Positions 37,094 through 46,765 are shown, counted from the stretch's first letter. The stretch is 64,000 bases of DNA from Ignavibacteriales bacterium (GCA_016707585.1 JADJHL010000011.1:691433-755432); one strand, 5' to 3'. Program-made: numbers and translations. The notes: generated by a model not told the origin, from the sequence alone.

Positions 37094-37782
37094 ATGAAAG
37101 AAAAAATTAAAGTTTTACTTGTTGATGATCATGCAGTTTTAAGAGAGGGAATTAAAACTGTACTTGAGCTTAAAGGAGGATTTGAAATTATTGGTGAAGC
37201 TGATTCAGGATTTAGAGCTTGTGAATTAGCGCCAACGCTTAAACCAGATATTGTTTTGATGGATATCAGAATGGAAAAAATGGATGGCATTAAGGCTTCA
37301 AGAAATATTAAGTATCTTAATCCTGAGATTAAAATTCTTCTCTTAACAGTTGTTGACGATGCTGAGTACATTCTAGAGGCTTTAAAAATTGGCGTTGAAG
37401 GATATATTTTGAAGCTATCAGATATGGATAAAGTGATTAATGCAATAAATGTTATTATGGAAAATGAAACATACTTTGATCCAAAAATTACAAAATCAGT
37501 TGCAGAGATTAAGCGTGATCCTGTGAAGAAAATTGAGCGTGCAGAAATTTTTAAGAAATATGAATTGACTCCAAGAGAAATTGAAATTGCTTTTTTGTTG
37601 GTTGATGGATTATCAACTAGAGAAGTTTCTGAAAAATTAAACCTGAGTACTTTTACAATTAGTAATCATAAAAAAATATTTTTTCCAAATTAAAAATTTC
37701 AAGATTCTCTGAACTAATAAATTTTGCTATTCATGAAGGCGTATTCATCTTTAAAGATGAAAATCATAATCATAATAATTAA
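37094..37782 (+). pseudogene. LuxR/NarL-type response regulator with a frameshift near its 3' end
   Basis: The receiver has Asp57 in VLMDIRMEKMDG. The NarL-type HTH starts YELTPREIEIAFLLVDGLS, then EVSEKLNLSTFTISNHKK. At the 7-A run near 37670 the frame breaks to a stop at 37693. One more A restores KKNIFSKLKISRFSELINFA, the usual end of the LuxR helix 4, and the stop at 37782. Repaired length about 229 residues, normal for NarL. Its partner is the HisKA_3 kinase just upstream. As given, the DNA-binding domain is incomplete. The stop overlaps the 3' end of prfA on the other strand. Confidence 0.87.
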
Positions 37783-38858
37783 AAAGATTCTGCAGACTGA
37801 AGTTTTTCAGTTTTATCTGCAATCTTTAATTGTTCGATTAACTCACCAACGTGTCCTTCCATAATATTGGACAAATTGTACAAAGTTAAACCAATTCTAT
37901 GATCTGTGATTCTATTTTGTGGATAATTGTAAGTCCTAATTTTATCACTTCTATCACCGCTGCCAACCATAGATTTTCTTATCGCAGATTGTTCGGCATT
38001 TTGTTTTTTTAATTCTAGATCATAAAGTCTGGCCTTTAAAACCTTCATCGCTTTAACTCTGTTCTTTAATTGCGATCTTTCATCCTGACACTGAACAACT
38101 AATCCAGTTGGAATGTGAGTCATTCTAACAGCAGTTTCTACTTTATTTACATTTTGTCCACCAGCACCACCAGATCTGAAAATATCAATCTTCACATCAT
38201 TCATATTCACATCAACTTCAACATCTTCAACTTCTAACATAACGGCCACAGATGCGGCTGATGTGTGTACTCTTCCACTTCCTTCAGTCTCTGGTACACG
38301 TTGTACACGATGAACGCCAGATTCAAACTTTAGATTTCCATAAACGCTTTGTCCGCTTATTGAAAATACAACTTCCTTAATTCCACCTAAACCAGTTTCG
38401 TTTAAATCTATAAGTTCGTATTTCCATCCGCAAATTTCTGCATAGCGAGAGTACATTCTAAATAAATCATTTGCAAAAAGTGCAGCTTCATCACCACCAG
38501 TGCCAGCACGAATTTCCATAATAATATTTTTATCATCGTTTGGATCTTTAGGAAGAAGTAATGCTTTTATTTCTTCTTCTAAAATTTCTTTCTGATTTTT
38601 TAATTCATCTAGTTCGAGCTCAGCCATTTCTATAAGCTCAGCTTCTCGAGATGAATTAATTATTTCAAGATTTCCTTCAATATTTTTTATAACCGTGGAG
38701 TATTTTTCGTGAGCAAAAATAATTTCTTCAAGATTTAATCTTTCTTTATTTAGAATTTTAATCTTTTCAAAATCATTTGTATTTGCAGCTTCTGATAATT
38801 GCGAGTTAACCTGGTCAAATCGTACTTTAATTTTTTCTAACTTTTCTAATAAATTCAT
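37779..38858 (-). CDS. prfA: Peptide chain release factor 1
   Basis: 359 residues, normal for RF1. The catalytic GGQ lies in SGGAGGQNVNK (about 227-237). The start has the long coiled domain of RF1 and not the shorter form of RF2, with no in-frame stop or frameshift as in RF2. It recognises UAA and UAG in the ribosomal A site and frees the peptide. No prmC gene is adjacent. The 3' end converges on the LuxR-type gene. Intact. Confidence 0.96.
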   Translation of the reverse strand: MNLLEKLEKIKVRFDQVNSQLSEAANTNDFEKIKILNKERLNLEEIIFAHEKYSTVIKNIEGNLEIINSSREAELIEMAELELDELKNQKEILEEEIKALLLPKDPNDDKNIIMEIRAGTGGDEAALFANDLFRMYSRYAEICGWKYELIDLNETGLGGIKEVVFSISGQSVYGNLKFESGVHRVQRVPETEGSGRVHTSAASVAVMLEVEDVEVDVNMNDVKIDIFRSGGAGGQNVNKVETAVRMTHIPTGLVVQCQDERSQLKNRVKAMKVLKARLYDLELKKQNAEQSAIRKSMVGSGDRSDKIRTYNYPQNRITDHRIGLTLYNLSNIMEGHVGELIEQLKIADKTEKLQSAESF

Positions 38859-38930
38859 TTCATTTCTCTAAATTTGGAAAGCAAATATACAAAAGCACTT
38901 ACTTATTAATTACATCCTGAAAGCATAAAG

Positions 38931-39413
38931 ATGACAAACAATAATAGTCAATCTAATCCAAAACAAAATTTTAAGATAAATTTTATTATTTATTTTGCAC
39001 TTTTAGCTGGGATAATGATGTTTGCTCTTCTTGCTTATTTTTTCCCAAATGGACAAGAAGTTGGGAAGAATGAAAATCTTTTAAGTATTCTTACTTATGT
39101 GGTCCCAACTTTTGCAGTATTCGAAATATTTCTTTCACGATTTATGTATAGTAAATTTATTTTGCAGATTCAAAACAATGCAACACTATTGGAAAAGATA
39201 AGTAAATACAGAACTGCAAAAATAATTTCCTGGGCTTTGCTTGAAGGTGCAGCATTATTTAGTGTTGTAGCTTTTATTATTACTAGATCTGTTTTCTTCT
39301 TTGTTGTTTTGTTCGTGATTATAATAGCATTCATTTTAAGTAAACCATCAATTGATGAATTCTTAAGTAATTTTAGAATTGAAGGAAATGAAAGAGACGA
39401 TTTAACAAGATAG
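38931..39413 (+). CDS. Small multi-pass membrane protein of unknown function
   Basis: 160 residues with about four helices: NFIIYFALLAGIMMFALLAYF, LSILTYVVPTFAVFEIFL, IISWALLEGAALFSVVAFI and SVFFFVVLFVIIIAFIL. The N-terminus is Asn/Gln/Lys rich. It lies between divergent prfA and the ispH gene, with 42 bases to ispH, so it may share its transcript. No family is recognised with certainty. Intact and of codon use like its neighbours. Confidence 0.7.
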   Translation: MTNNNSQSNPKQNFKINFIIYFALLAGIMMFALLAYFFPNGQEVGKNENLLSILTYVVPTFAVFEIFLSRFMYSKFILQIQNNATLLEKISKYRTAKIISWALLEGAALFSVVAFIITRSVFFFVVLFVIIIAFILSKPSIDEFLSNFRIEGNERDDLTR

Positions 39414-39455
39414 TATTGTTGAACTTTTGTGGCTTCATATTAGTTTAAAAAATGT

Positions 39456-40682
39456 ATGAAAAATTTTAATATTCCAAATATTTACCGAAGCTCATTTATT
39501 ACTCAAATTAAAAATGTTCGTAAAGATTCTGATCCCAGGAAAAAAGATTTTACTCCTACACTTTTAGATTTTGGTCCTGTAAGATTTTATTTAGCCCGCC
39601 ATTTTGGATTTTGTTATGGTGTTGAAAATGCAATAGAAATAGCTTACAAAACGATTGAAGAAAATCCTGGTAAAAGAATTTTTCTTCTAAGTGAAATGAT
39701 CCACAATCCCGGTGTGAATAGTGATTTATTAAATCTTGGCGTACAGTTTTTAATGGACACATCGGGCAAGCATTTAATTGAATGGAAAAATCTTAGGAAA
39801 GATGATATTGTAATTATTCCGGCTTTTGGAACTACGATTGAGATCGAGCAAAAACTTAATGAGCTTGGAATTAATCCTTATAGATATAACACAACTTGTC
39901 CTTTTGTAGAGAAGGTATGGAATAGAAGTGAGCAACTTGGTAAAGATAATTTTACTGTTATCATTCACGGCAAATCATATCACGAAGAAACACGTGCAAC
40001 TTTTTCCCACAGTAAAACAAATTCTCCTTCAGTAATTGTTAGAGACTTAGAAGAAGCAAAAATTCTGGCGTCATTTATACTTAATGAAAAACCAACAGAA
40101 GAATTTTATAAAATATTTAAAGAAAAATATTCTGATGGTTTTAATGTTGAAAATGATTTGTTAAAGATTGGTGTTGTAAACCAAACAACAATGCTTGCAA
40201 CAGAAACTCAAGCTATTGCAGATTTATTAAAAGAAACGATGATAAAAAAATATGGCACAGACAATCTAAAAGAGCATTTTGCTGATACACGAGATACACT
40301 TTGTTATGCTACAAATGATAACCAGGAAGCGACGTATGGATTATTAAAAGCAGAAGCAGATTTAGCTATTGTTGTTGGCGGATATAACAGTTCAAATACA
40401 TCACACATTGTTGAACTTTGTGAGAAAAAATTACCAACATATTTTATTTCTTCAGAAGAGAGAATTCTATCAGGAAAAACGATAAAACATTTCAATCTTC
40501 ATAATCACATAGAAATAGAATCAGAAAACTATCTTCCCAAAAAAGATGTAATTAATATTTTACTTACAAGCGGGGCAAGCTGTCCAGATGCAACAGTTGA
40601 AAGAGTGCTAAGAAAATTCCATTCATTTTTCCCAAATTCAAAAAATGTTGATGAAGTAATTAATAATTATTTATCCCGATAA
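39456..40682 (+). CDS. ispH: 4-hydroxy-3-methylbut-2-enyl diphosphate reductase
   Basis: 408 residues, longer than E. coli IspH (316) and like the long form of cyanobacteria and plants. The three iron-sulfur ligands are at HFGFCYGVENA, NTTCPFVEKVW and SGASCPDATVE. It makes IPP and DMAPP in the last step of the MEP pathway in the cytoplasm. The substrate-binding Ser/Asn part GGYNSSNTSH is also seen. About 45 extra N-terminal residues lie before the first ligand. Start at the ATG at 39456 chosen for lack of a better one; the exact start is uncertain. Ends with an AT-rich inverted repeat. Confidence 0.94.
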   Translation: MKNFNIPNIYRSSFITQIKNVRKDSDPRKKDFTPTLLDFGPVRFYLARHFGFCYGVENAIEIAYKTIEENPGKRIFLLSEMIHNPGVNSDLLNLGVQFLMDTSGKHLIEWKNLRKDDIVIIPAFGTTIEIEQKLNELGINPYRYNTTCPFVEKVWNRSEQLGKDNFTVIIHGKSYHEETRATFSHSKTNSPSVIVRDLEEAKILASFILNEKPTEEFYKIFKEKYSDGFNVENDLLKIGVVNQTTMLATETQAIADLLKETMIKKYGTDNLKEHFADTRDTLCYATNDNQEATYGLLKAEADLAIVVGGYNSSNTSHIVELCEKKLPTYFISSEERILSGKTIKHFNLHNHIEIESENYLPKKDVINILLTSGASCPDATVERVLRKFHSFFPNSKNVDEVINNYLSR

Positions 40683-40712
40683 TTTCATTAAGGAATGGTA
40701 TACTGATTTAAT

Positions 40713-40764
40713 ATGATTCTTTATGATTCTTTATGATCTTAATCAATCATATTAAATCATAAAG
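40713..40764. repeat. AT-rich tandem and inverted repeat between convergent ispH and nitronate monooxygenase genes
   Basis: Two copies of ATGATTCTTT (40713 and 40723) and a third partial copy. The last unit forms a stem CTTTATGAT / ATCATAAAG (40729-40737 and 40756-40764) plus an inner TTAAT / ATTAA pair. Placed between two stop codons facing each other, it may serve as a weak two-way terminator. Confidence 0.5.
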
Positions 40765-40765
40765 A

Positions 40766-41713
40766 TCAGCGTACTATTATTCTTAAAACTTCTTTTGCAG
40801 TTTCATATTCCTTCAATAATCTTTCAAACAAATCTTTAACACTTGGAATATCATTTATTAATCCAGCACCTTGCCCTGCTTCAAGTTCACCTTCTATCAG
40901 ATCCCCTTCAAAAATTCCTGCACGTTCACGTTTTGTTGCTAAAAGTTCTCTTAATTGCGCCTCATTCCAGCCTTCATTTTCAGCTTTCATCGCACGGATT
41001 GCAAAATCATTTTTCATCATTCTAATTAAACCAATTTTCTTAAAAGCTAATGTTGTATCCTGATCACCGGACTTTACAATTTCTTGTTTGTAATTATCGT
41101 GCGCAGAAGATTCAACAGTGGACGCAAAACGAGTTCCGATTTGCACCCCTTCCGCACCTAGAGAAAGTGCAGCTAAAATTCCTCTTCCATCAACAATTCC
41201 ACCTGCAGCAATAACAGGAATCGTTAATTTATCAACTAATTGCGGAATCAAACAGAATGTAGTTATCTGATCAGCTCCATTATGCCCACCAGCTTCAACA
41301 CCTTCACCAACAACAGCATCGCAGCCAGCTTCCTGCGCTTTTAATCCATATTTAAGATTTGCAACAACGTGGACAACTATGCAGCCATGTTCTTTTAGCA
41401 ATGAAGTAAATGATTTTGGATTTCCTGCAGAAGTGAAAAAGATTTTAACTCCTTCATCAAGACAAACCTGGACTAAATCATTTGCATCTTTTCTGAGTAG
41501 AGGAATATTAACTCCAAAAGGTTTATATGTAGCAGCTTTACATTTTTGTAAATGTTCCTTAAGTAAATCGGATTTCATGGAACCAGTACCTATCAAACCT
41601 AATCCACCACAATTTGAAACTGCTGAAGCTAATTTCCAGCCAGAAACCCAAACCATTCCAGCTTGAATGATAGGATAGTTAATACCTAATAATTGGGTAA
41701 TTTTTGTCTTCAT
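40766..41713 (-). CDS. Nitronate monooxygenase / FabK-like FMN-dependent enzyme
   Basis: Start chosen at the second Met (41713), giving 315 residues beginning MKTKITQLLGINYPIIQAGM, the usual family start; the upstream Met adds a 15-residue hydrophobic extension. TIM-barrel motifs: VSNCGGLGLIGTG, GVEAGGHNG (flavin phosphate binding) and AAGGIVDGRGILAALSLGAEGVQIGTRF. The family oxidises nitronates or reduces enoyl-ACP with FMN; which one cannot be told from motifs alone. Convergent with ispH and divergent from metK across 145 bases. Confidence 0.87.
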   Translation of the reverse strand: MKTKITQLLGINYPIIQAGMVWVSGWKLASAVSNCGGLGLIGTGSMKSDLLKEHLQKCKAATYKPFGVNIPLLRKDANDLVQVCLDEGVKIFFTSAGNPKSFTSLLKEHGCIVVHVVANLKYGLKAQEAGCDAVVGEGVEAGGHNGADQITTFCLIPQLVDKLTIPVIAAGGIVDGRGILAALSLGAEGVQIGTRFASTVESSAHDNYKQEIVKSGDQDTTLAFKKIGLIRMMKNDFAIRAMKAENEGWNEAQLRELLATKRERAGIFEGDLIEGELEAGQGAGLINDIPSVKDLFERLLKEYETAKEVLRIIVR

Positions 41714-41858
41714 ATATTTGAATATTAAAGTGATTATTAACACTATAAAACTAATCAAAATCCATCAAAGTTATTTTGTATCTCATGAGGGGATTAGTTA
41801 AATTTGGCACTCAAAATCCATAGTAGCGTATTAAAAATCATTTAAGGAATAATTCAAT

Positions 41859-43007
41859 ATGTCATTTTTCTTCACATCAGAATCAGTTTCTGAAGGGCAT
41901 CCAGATAAAGTAAGTGATGCGATATCCGATGGTGTACTTGATGCAATTTATACTCAGGATCCAAATGCAAGAGTTGCTTGCGAAACATTTGTTACAACAG
42001 GTTTAGTTTTAGTTGGTGGTGAGATTACAACTTCTGCTTATGTTGATATTCAAAAAATTGTTAGACAAACAGTTGAAAAAATTGGATACACCAAAGCTGA
42101 ATATAAATTTGATTCTGAATCTTGTTCAGTATTGAATGCAATACACTCACAATCTCCTGATATTGCAATGGGAGTTGATACCGGTGGAGCAGGTGATCAG
42201 GGAATTATGTTTGGATATGCATGCGATCAAACTCCAGAATTAATGCCTATGCCGATTATGTTTGCTCATAAACTAATGAAGAAACTTGCAGACATCAGAA
42301 AGAAAAATAATAAGTTAATGCCGTACCTTCGCCCAGATTCAAAATCGCAAGTAACGATTGAGTATGATGATAAAGGTAAACCAATCAGGGTTGATGCTGT
42401 TGTTATTTCAACTCAGCACGATGGAGACGCAAAACAAAGTAAAATTAAAGCTGATGTTATCGAACATGTAATTAAAAAAGTTATACCCGCTAAATACCTG
42501 GATAAAAATACTAAGTATTTTGTAAATCCAACCGGAAGATTTGAAATTGGCGGACCTCATGGCGATAGCGGTTTAACAGGAAGAAAAATTATTGTTGATA
42601 CTTACGGGGGATGGGCTCCTCACGGTGGTGGTGCTTTCTCTGGAAAAGATCCAAGCAAAGTTGATAGAAGTGCAACTTATGCTGCAAGACATATTGCAAA
42701 AAATGTTGTGGCTGCGAAGTTAGCTAAAGAATGTTTAGTGCAGGTCTCTTATGCAATCGGAGTAGCGCAACCGATTTCGGTTTATGTTGATACAAAAGGA
42801 ACGGGAGTAATCACTGATTCTGAAATTTCAAAAATGATCCAGAAAGAAGTTGATTTAACTCCAAAAGGAATTATCAGCAGATTACAATTAAGAAAACCAA
42901 TTTATCAAGCAACATCTTCTTATGGACATTTTGGAAGAACTGAAAAAGAGTTTACCTGGGAGGCTCTTGATCTAGTTCCGAAATTTAAAAAGTATATTAA
43001 AAAATAA
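41859..43007 (+). CDS. metK: S-adenosylmethionine synthetase
   Basis: 382 residues, normal length. The start FFTSESVSEGHPDKVSDAIS and the hexapeptide GAGDQG (in GVDTGGAGDQGIMFGY) plus GGGAFSGKDPSKVDRS are the family signatures. It makes SAM from methionine and ATP in the cytoplasm. The following ahcY (86 bases later) clears the SAH product, so the two form an activated-methyl-cycle pair. The 100-base upstream region is too short for, and lacks, the conserved core of the SAM-I riboswitch. Confidence 0.97.
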   Translation: MSFFFTSESVSEGHPDKVSDAISDGVLDAIYTQDPNARVACETFVTTGLVLVGGEITTSAYVDIQKIVRQTVEKIGYTKAEYKFDSESCSVLNAIHSQSPDIAMGVDTGGAGDQGIMFGYACDQTPELMPMPIMFAHKLMKKLADIRKKNNKLMPYLRPDSKSQVTIEYDDKGKPIRVDAVVISTQHDGDAKQSKIKADVIEHVIKKVIPAKYLDKNTKYFVNPTGRFEIGGPHGDSGLTGRKIIVDTYGGWAPHGGGAFSGKDPSKVDRSATYAARHIAKNVVAAKLAKECLVQVSYAIGVAQPISVYVDTKGTGVITDSEISKMIQKEVDLTPKGIISRLQLRKPIYQATSSYGHFGRTEKEFTWEALDLVPKFKKYIKK

Positions 43008-43093
43008 TTAAACTGTTATTGAACTTTCTGATTAAGTAATTGTGTTTAGTAATCGTTGAATAAAACAAGTAAAAAAAAAAGTAAAGGTAAAAA

Positions 43094-44422
43094 ATGAGTG
43101 AAGTATTAGATAAGAAAATTGATTTCTCCTTAAAGTATAAGGTAAAAGATATTTCGTTGGCTGAGTGGGGAAGAAAAGAAATTGAATTGGCTGAAGTTGA
43201 AATGCCTGGCTTGATGGCGCTGAGAGAGGAGTATAAAGGAAAGAAACCACTTAAAGGTGCTCGAATTGCGGGGTGTCTTCACATGACAATTCAAACTGCT
43301 GTTTTGATTGAAACATTAGTTGATCTTGGCGCAGAAGTTAAATGGTCATCCTGTAATATTTTTTCTACTCAGGATCATGCTGCTGCTGCAATTGCCGCTG
43401 CTGGAGTTCCAGTTTTTGCCTGGAAAGGTATGAACGAAGAAGAATTTAATTGGTGCATCGAACAGACATTATTTTTTGGTGATGAATCAAAACAATTAAA
43501 TCTGATTCTTGATGATGGTGGTGATTTAACAAACATGGTTTTAGATATTTATCCTGAATTAGCAAAAGGTATAAAAGGATTATCTGAAGAAACAACAACT
43601 GGTGTTCATCGTTTATATGAAAGGATGGAAAAGGGAACTCTTCCACTTCCTGCTATAAACGTAAATGATTCAGTTACAAAATCTAAGTTTGATAATAAGT
43701 ATGGTTGCCGTGAATCATTGGTTGATGCAATACGCAGAGCAACAGATCTTATGCTTGCTGGTAAAGTAGCTGTTGTTGCTGGATTTGGAGATGTTGGAAA
43801 AGGTTCCGCTGAATCATTAAAGAATTCTCATGTTAGAGTTATAGTAACAGAGATCGATCCTATCTGTGCATTGCAAGCTGCGATGGAAGGTTATGAAGTT
43901 AAGAAGATGGATGATGCTGTTAAAGAAGCTGATATTGTTGTTACCGCTACAGGAAATATGAATATTTTAACTGATAGACATTTTAAAGCATTAAAAGACA
44001 AAACTGTTGTTTGTAACATCGGACATTTTGATACTGAAATTGATATGGCCTGGTTGAACAAAAATTATGGTCACACAAAAAACACGATCAAACCACAGGT
44101 TGATAAATATACAATTGATGGAAAAGATATAATTGTACTTGCAGAAGGCAGATTGGTTAATCTGGGATGTGCAACTGGTCATCCATCTTTTGTAATGTCA
44201 AACTCATTTACAAATCAAACTCTTGCTCAATTAGAACTCTGGAATCATCCTGAAAGATATGAAAACAAAGTTTACACACTTCCAAAACATCTTGATGAAA
44301 AAGTTGCAAGATTACACTTAAAGAAAATTGGTGTTGAACTAGATACCTTAACTCCAGAACAAGCTAAATATATTGGAGTAACGGTTGAAGGACCATTTAA
44401 GCCTGATTACTATAGATATTAA
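43094..44422 (+). CDS. ahcY: S-adenosylhomocysteine hydrolase
   Basis: 442 residues. The NAD site GFGDVGKGSAESL (about 234) and the substrate part SSCNIFSTQDHAAAAIA are family-defining, as are the end motif KPDYYRY and HLDEKVARLHLKKIG. It splits SAH to adenosine and homocysteine, removing the inhibitor of methyltransferases. It follows metK and ends in a strong terminator. Compared with other bacterial SAHH it has the shorter Bacteroidota/plant-like form without signs of truncation. Intact. Confidence 0.97.
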   Translation: MSEVLDKKIDFSLKYKVKDISLAEWGRKEIELAEVEMPGLMALREEYKGKKPLKGARIAGCLHMTIQTAVLIETLVDLGAEVKWSSCNIFSTQDHAAAAIAAAGVPVFAWKGMNEEEFNWCIEQTLFFGDESKQLNLILDDGGDLTNMVLDIYPELAKGIKGLSEETTTGVHRLYERMEKGTLPLPAINVNDSVTKSKFDNKYGCRESLVDAIRRATDLMLAGKVAVVAGFGDVGKGSAESLKNSHVRVIVTEIDPICALQAAMEGYEVKKMDDAVKEADIVVTATGNMNILTDRHFKALKDKTVVCNIGHFDTEIDMAWLNKNYGHTKNTIKPQVDKYTIDGKDIIVLAEGRLVNLGCATGHPSFVMSNSFTNQTLAQLELWNHPERYENKVYTLPKHLDEKVARLHLKKIGVELDTLTPEQAKYIGVTVEGPFKPDYYRY

Positions 44423-44444
44423 AAGTAGTCATTCTTATGAATTG

Positions 44445-44470
44445 AAGGGCTTGTATTCAAGCCCTTTTTT
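44445..44470 (+). terminator. Rho-independent terminator of metK-ahcY
   Basis: Perfect 9-bp stem AAGGGCTTG / CAAGCCCTT with loop TATT and T6 tail, 23 bases past the ahcY stop; it also separates it from the convergent epimerase gene. Confidence 0.92.
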
Positions 44471-44471
44471 A

Positions 44472-45383
44472 TTATAGCAAATCTCTCATTGTTTCTTCCA
44501 AATTTGTAAACTTAAATTGATAACCACTTTTTACTAGTTTATCTGGAATTACTCTTTGACTTGCTGTTACAACTTCAACCGCCTCACCAACAACTAATTT
44601 TAAAACAAATTTTGGAACAGGGAAGAATGATGGACGATTTAAAACTTTACCTAAAGTTTTAGCAAACTCTTTCATCCTTACTGGGGTTGGTGAGGCTGCA
44701 TTTACAGCTCCTGATAAATTTTGATTATCAATCGCATGCAAATAAATTCCAATAATATCATCAATGTGTAGCCAGGAAGCCCATTGCTTCCCATTTCCTA
44801 AATGACCACCAATAAATAATTTGAATGGTAGTAACATTTGTTTTAGCGCACCGTCTTCAGGTGTTAATACTAATCCAGTTCTGATTTGTACACTTCTTAC
44901 ATTTGCTGTATCCAATTTTGCAGATTCACTTTCCCAGATTTTACAAACTTCTGCAAGAAAATCATTTCCGTTTGGAAATTCTTCAGTCAGTAGATTATCC
45001 CTACAATCTCCATAATATCCAATCCCTGATGCAGAAATAAAAACTTCTGGTTTTTTATTACAGAGTTTTATTGCCTCAACCAGATTTTTAGTGCTTACCT
45101 GGCGAGATTCGATTATAGATTTTTTGAATTCATCATTCCATCGTTTTGCAAAGAGATTTAATCCTGCAAGATGAACTACAGCATCCGAATTTTCTAAATT
45201 AGATTTCCATTTTTCAGGATGGTGATAATCCCATTCAATAATTTGTTTGACGTTAGGAAAAATTGATTTAGCTTTTTTAATATCTCTACTAAAGATAACT
45301 ACTTCATCGTTTCTGTCTAACAAAGCTTGAATAAGTTTTTTACCAATTAAGCCTGTTGCGCCGGTTACAATTACTTTTTTCAT
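44472..45383 (-). CDS. TIGR01777-family epimerase (YfcH-like SDR)
   Basis: 303 residues. The Rossmann motif VTGATGLIGKKLIQALL is at the start; further SDR motifs are VHLAGLNLF, SASGIGYYGD (catalytic Ser and Tyr) and the C-terminal YQFKFTNLEETM tail common to the TIGR01777 group. It is an extended SDR that should bind NAD(P); the substrate is unknown in the family (YfcH in E. coli, cell-division inhibitor-related SulA-like in some annotations). Single gene, no operon partners. Intact. Confidence 0.92.
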   Translation of the reverse strand: MKKVIVTGATGLIGKKLIQALLDRNDEVVIFSRDIKKAKSIFPNVKQIIEWDYHHPEKWKSNLENSDAVVHLAGLNLFAKRWNDEFKKSIIESRQVSTKNLVEAIKLCNKKPEVFISASGIGYYGDCRDNLLTEEFPNGNDFLAEVCKIWESESAKLDTANVRSVQIRTGLVLTPEDGALKQMLLPFKLFIGGHLGNGKQWASWLHIDDIIGIYLHAIDNQNLSGAVNAASPTPVRMKEFAKTLGKVLNRPSFFPVPKFVLKLVVGEAVEVVTASQRVIPDKLVKSGYQFKFTNLEETMRDLL

Positions 45384-45428
45384 TTGATCATTTTTTTATT
45401 TATAACAACTTTAACTAAAAGATGGTTC

Positions 45429-45457
45429 AAAAAAAAAGCCCCGAATTTCTTCGAGGC
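45429..45457 (-). terminator. Rho-independent terminator of the 45479 cargo gene
   Basis: On the minus strand: GCCTCGAA-GAAA-TTCGGGGC (8 bp with one wobble), then nine T. It begins about 22 bases past the stop. Confidence 0.92.
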
Positions 45458-45478
45458 TAAAATTAAAATTAACTAGGA

Positions 45479-46765
45479 TTATTTAATTAAAGTCATTTTT
45501 CTAACTGAGCTAATTCCATTAGCTTCTAATTTATAAAGATAAATTCCACTGTTTAAATTCTTAGCTTCAAAATTAACGGTGTGTGTACCTTCTGATTTGA
45601 ATCCATTAACTAAAATCTGAACTTCCTGACCAAGTAAGTTATAAACAGCAAGTTTTACATTCCCGGCTTGTGGCAATGCAAAAGTGATAGCGGTCGAAGG
45701 GTTAAATGGATTTGGATAGTTTTGTGATAATTCAAATTTAGAAGGAGTAATTACAATAGCTTCAACAATATTTGAGTATTCATATGATCCATTAAAATCA
45801 ATTTGTTTTAGTCTGTAACTGTATTTTCCTTCTGCAAGATTTTTATCTGTATAAGAGTATTGTTGTTCTTCAGTAGTAGTTCCTCTTCCGTTAACAAATC
45901 CTATTGTTTGCCAAGATGAGTTTAAAGCTTTTCTTTCAATATCAAATCCCTGGTTATTAATTTCAGTGGCTGTCGTCCAGCTTAAATTAACATTTTTATT
46001 ATTAACAGAACCAGAAAATGAAGTAAGTTCAACTGGTACAATCGCATTCCAGCTATTAATTAAAGTTATTGCATCAATTTGAACGGTGTAAACTTGACTT
46101 CCTTGTCGTATATCCATAGCACCTAACGAAATATCTGTAGCAACATCAGTTGCGGTAATATCAGCGCTACCTGGTTCAGGTTGAGTAGGATCTGGATTAA
46201 TATAAAGAGTTACGATATCATCATTTGCGGCTACATTAACGTATGCATATTTTATAACTAAAAGATATGTGGTTCCAAAAACATAAGATGCTGTTGAATA
46301 GGTAACGGTTGAAGTACTTGCTTTACTTAATCCAAATTGAAAACCACCAAGTCCATCAGCTTTTACAAATAATCTAGCTCTGTATGCTGTTGATGCATGT
46401 GGGTTTGTAGAGAAATGAAAAAAGTAATCGCCAGTTGTAACTGCTGTATCAACATTTACTAATATTGCCGCGTAGTATGAACCTGTTGTATCCACACTTG
46501 TAAATAAAAAGTGAGAATCTTCACGTGAACCCGCGCCACCAGATATTATTGTAGAATTTCCGATTCCAGCTGAGTATCCTGGATAAACCAAATTACCAGC
46601 AATTACTGTAAATGGTGTACCAGTTCCACTATGCCAATCCCAACCATGAGATCCTAATGTATCACCAACAGGGTAATCAAAATTTTCTATCAATGCAGTT
46701 TGAGCTTGACTAATACTTATTGTAAAAAAAACTGCAAATACAATCATTGCGTAAAGTTTTTTCAT
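45479..46765 (-). CDS. Secreted protein with type IX sorting domain
   Basis: 428 residues. Signal peptide (MKKLYAMIVFAVFFTISISQAQ). The central domain (about 25-245) is beta-rich and lectin/LamG-like by composition, with no catalytic motif seen. From about 250 the VPVELTSFSGSV module, similar in all five cargo proteins of this window, precedes the NYPNPFNPSTAI sorting domain ending in SVRKMTLIK. It should cross the outer membrane through the type IX system and be retained or released at the surface. Terminator directly downstream. The ligand or structural role is unknown. Confidence 0.88.
   Translation of the reverse strand: MKKLYAMIVFAVFFTISISQAQTALIENFDYPVGDTLGSHGWDWHSGTGTPFTVIAGNLVYPGYSAGIGNSTIISGGAGSREDSHFLFTSVDTTGSYYAAILVNVDTAVTTGDYFFHFSTNPHASTAYRARLFVKADGLGGFQFGLSKASTSTVTYSTASYVFGTTYLLVIKYAYVNVAANDDIVTLYINPDPTQPEPGSADITATDVATDISLGAMDIRQGSQVYTVQIDAITLINSWNAIVPVELTSFSGSVNNKNVNLSWTTATEINNQGFDIERKALNSSWQTIGFVNGRGTTTEEQQYSYTDKNLAEGKYSYRLKQIDFNGSYEYSNIVEAIVITPSKFELSQNYPNPFNPSTAITFALPQAGNVKLAVYNLLGQEVQILVNGFKSEGTHTVNFEAKNLNSGIYLYKLEANGISSVRKMTLIK

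Noticed and set aside
41800..41820. TTTGGCAC before metK, like a -24 block
   Set aside because: No TTGC follows at the right spacing, and a housekeeping gene needs no sigma-54.
41759..41858. Possible SAM riboswitch before metK
   Set aside because: Only 100 bases are available and none of the conserved SAM-I core or SAM-II pseudoknot blocks could be found.
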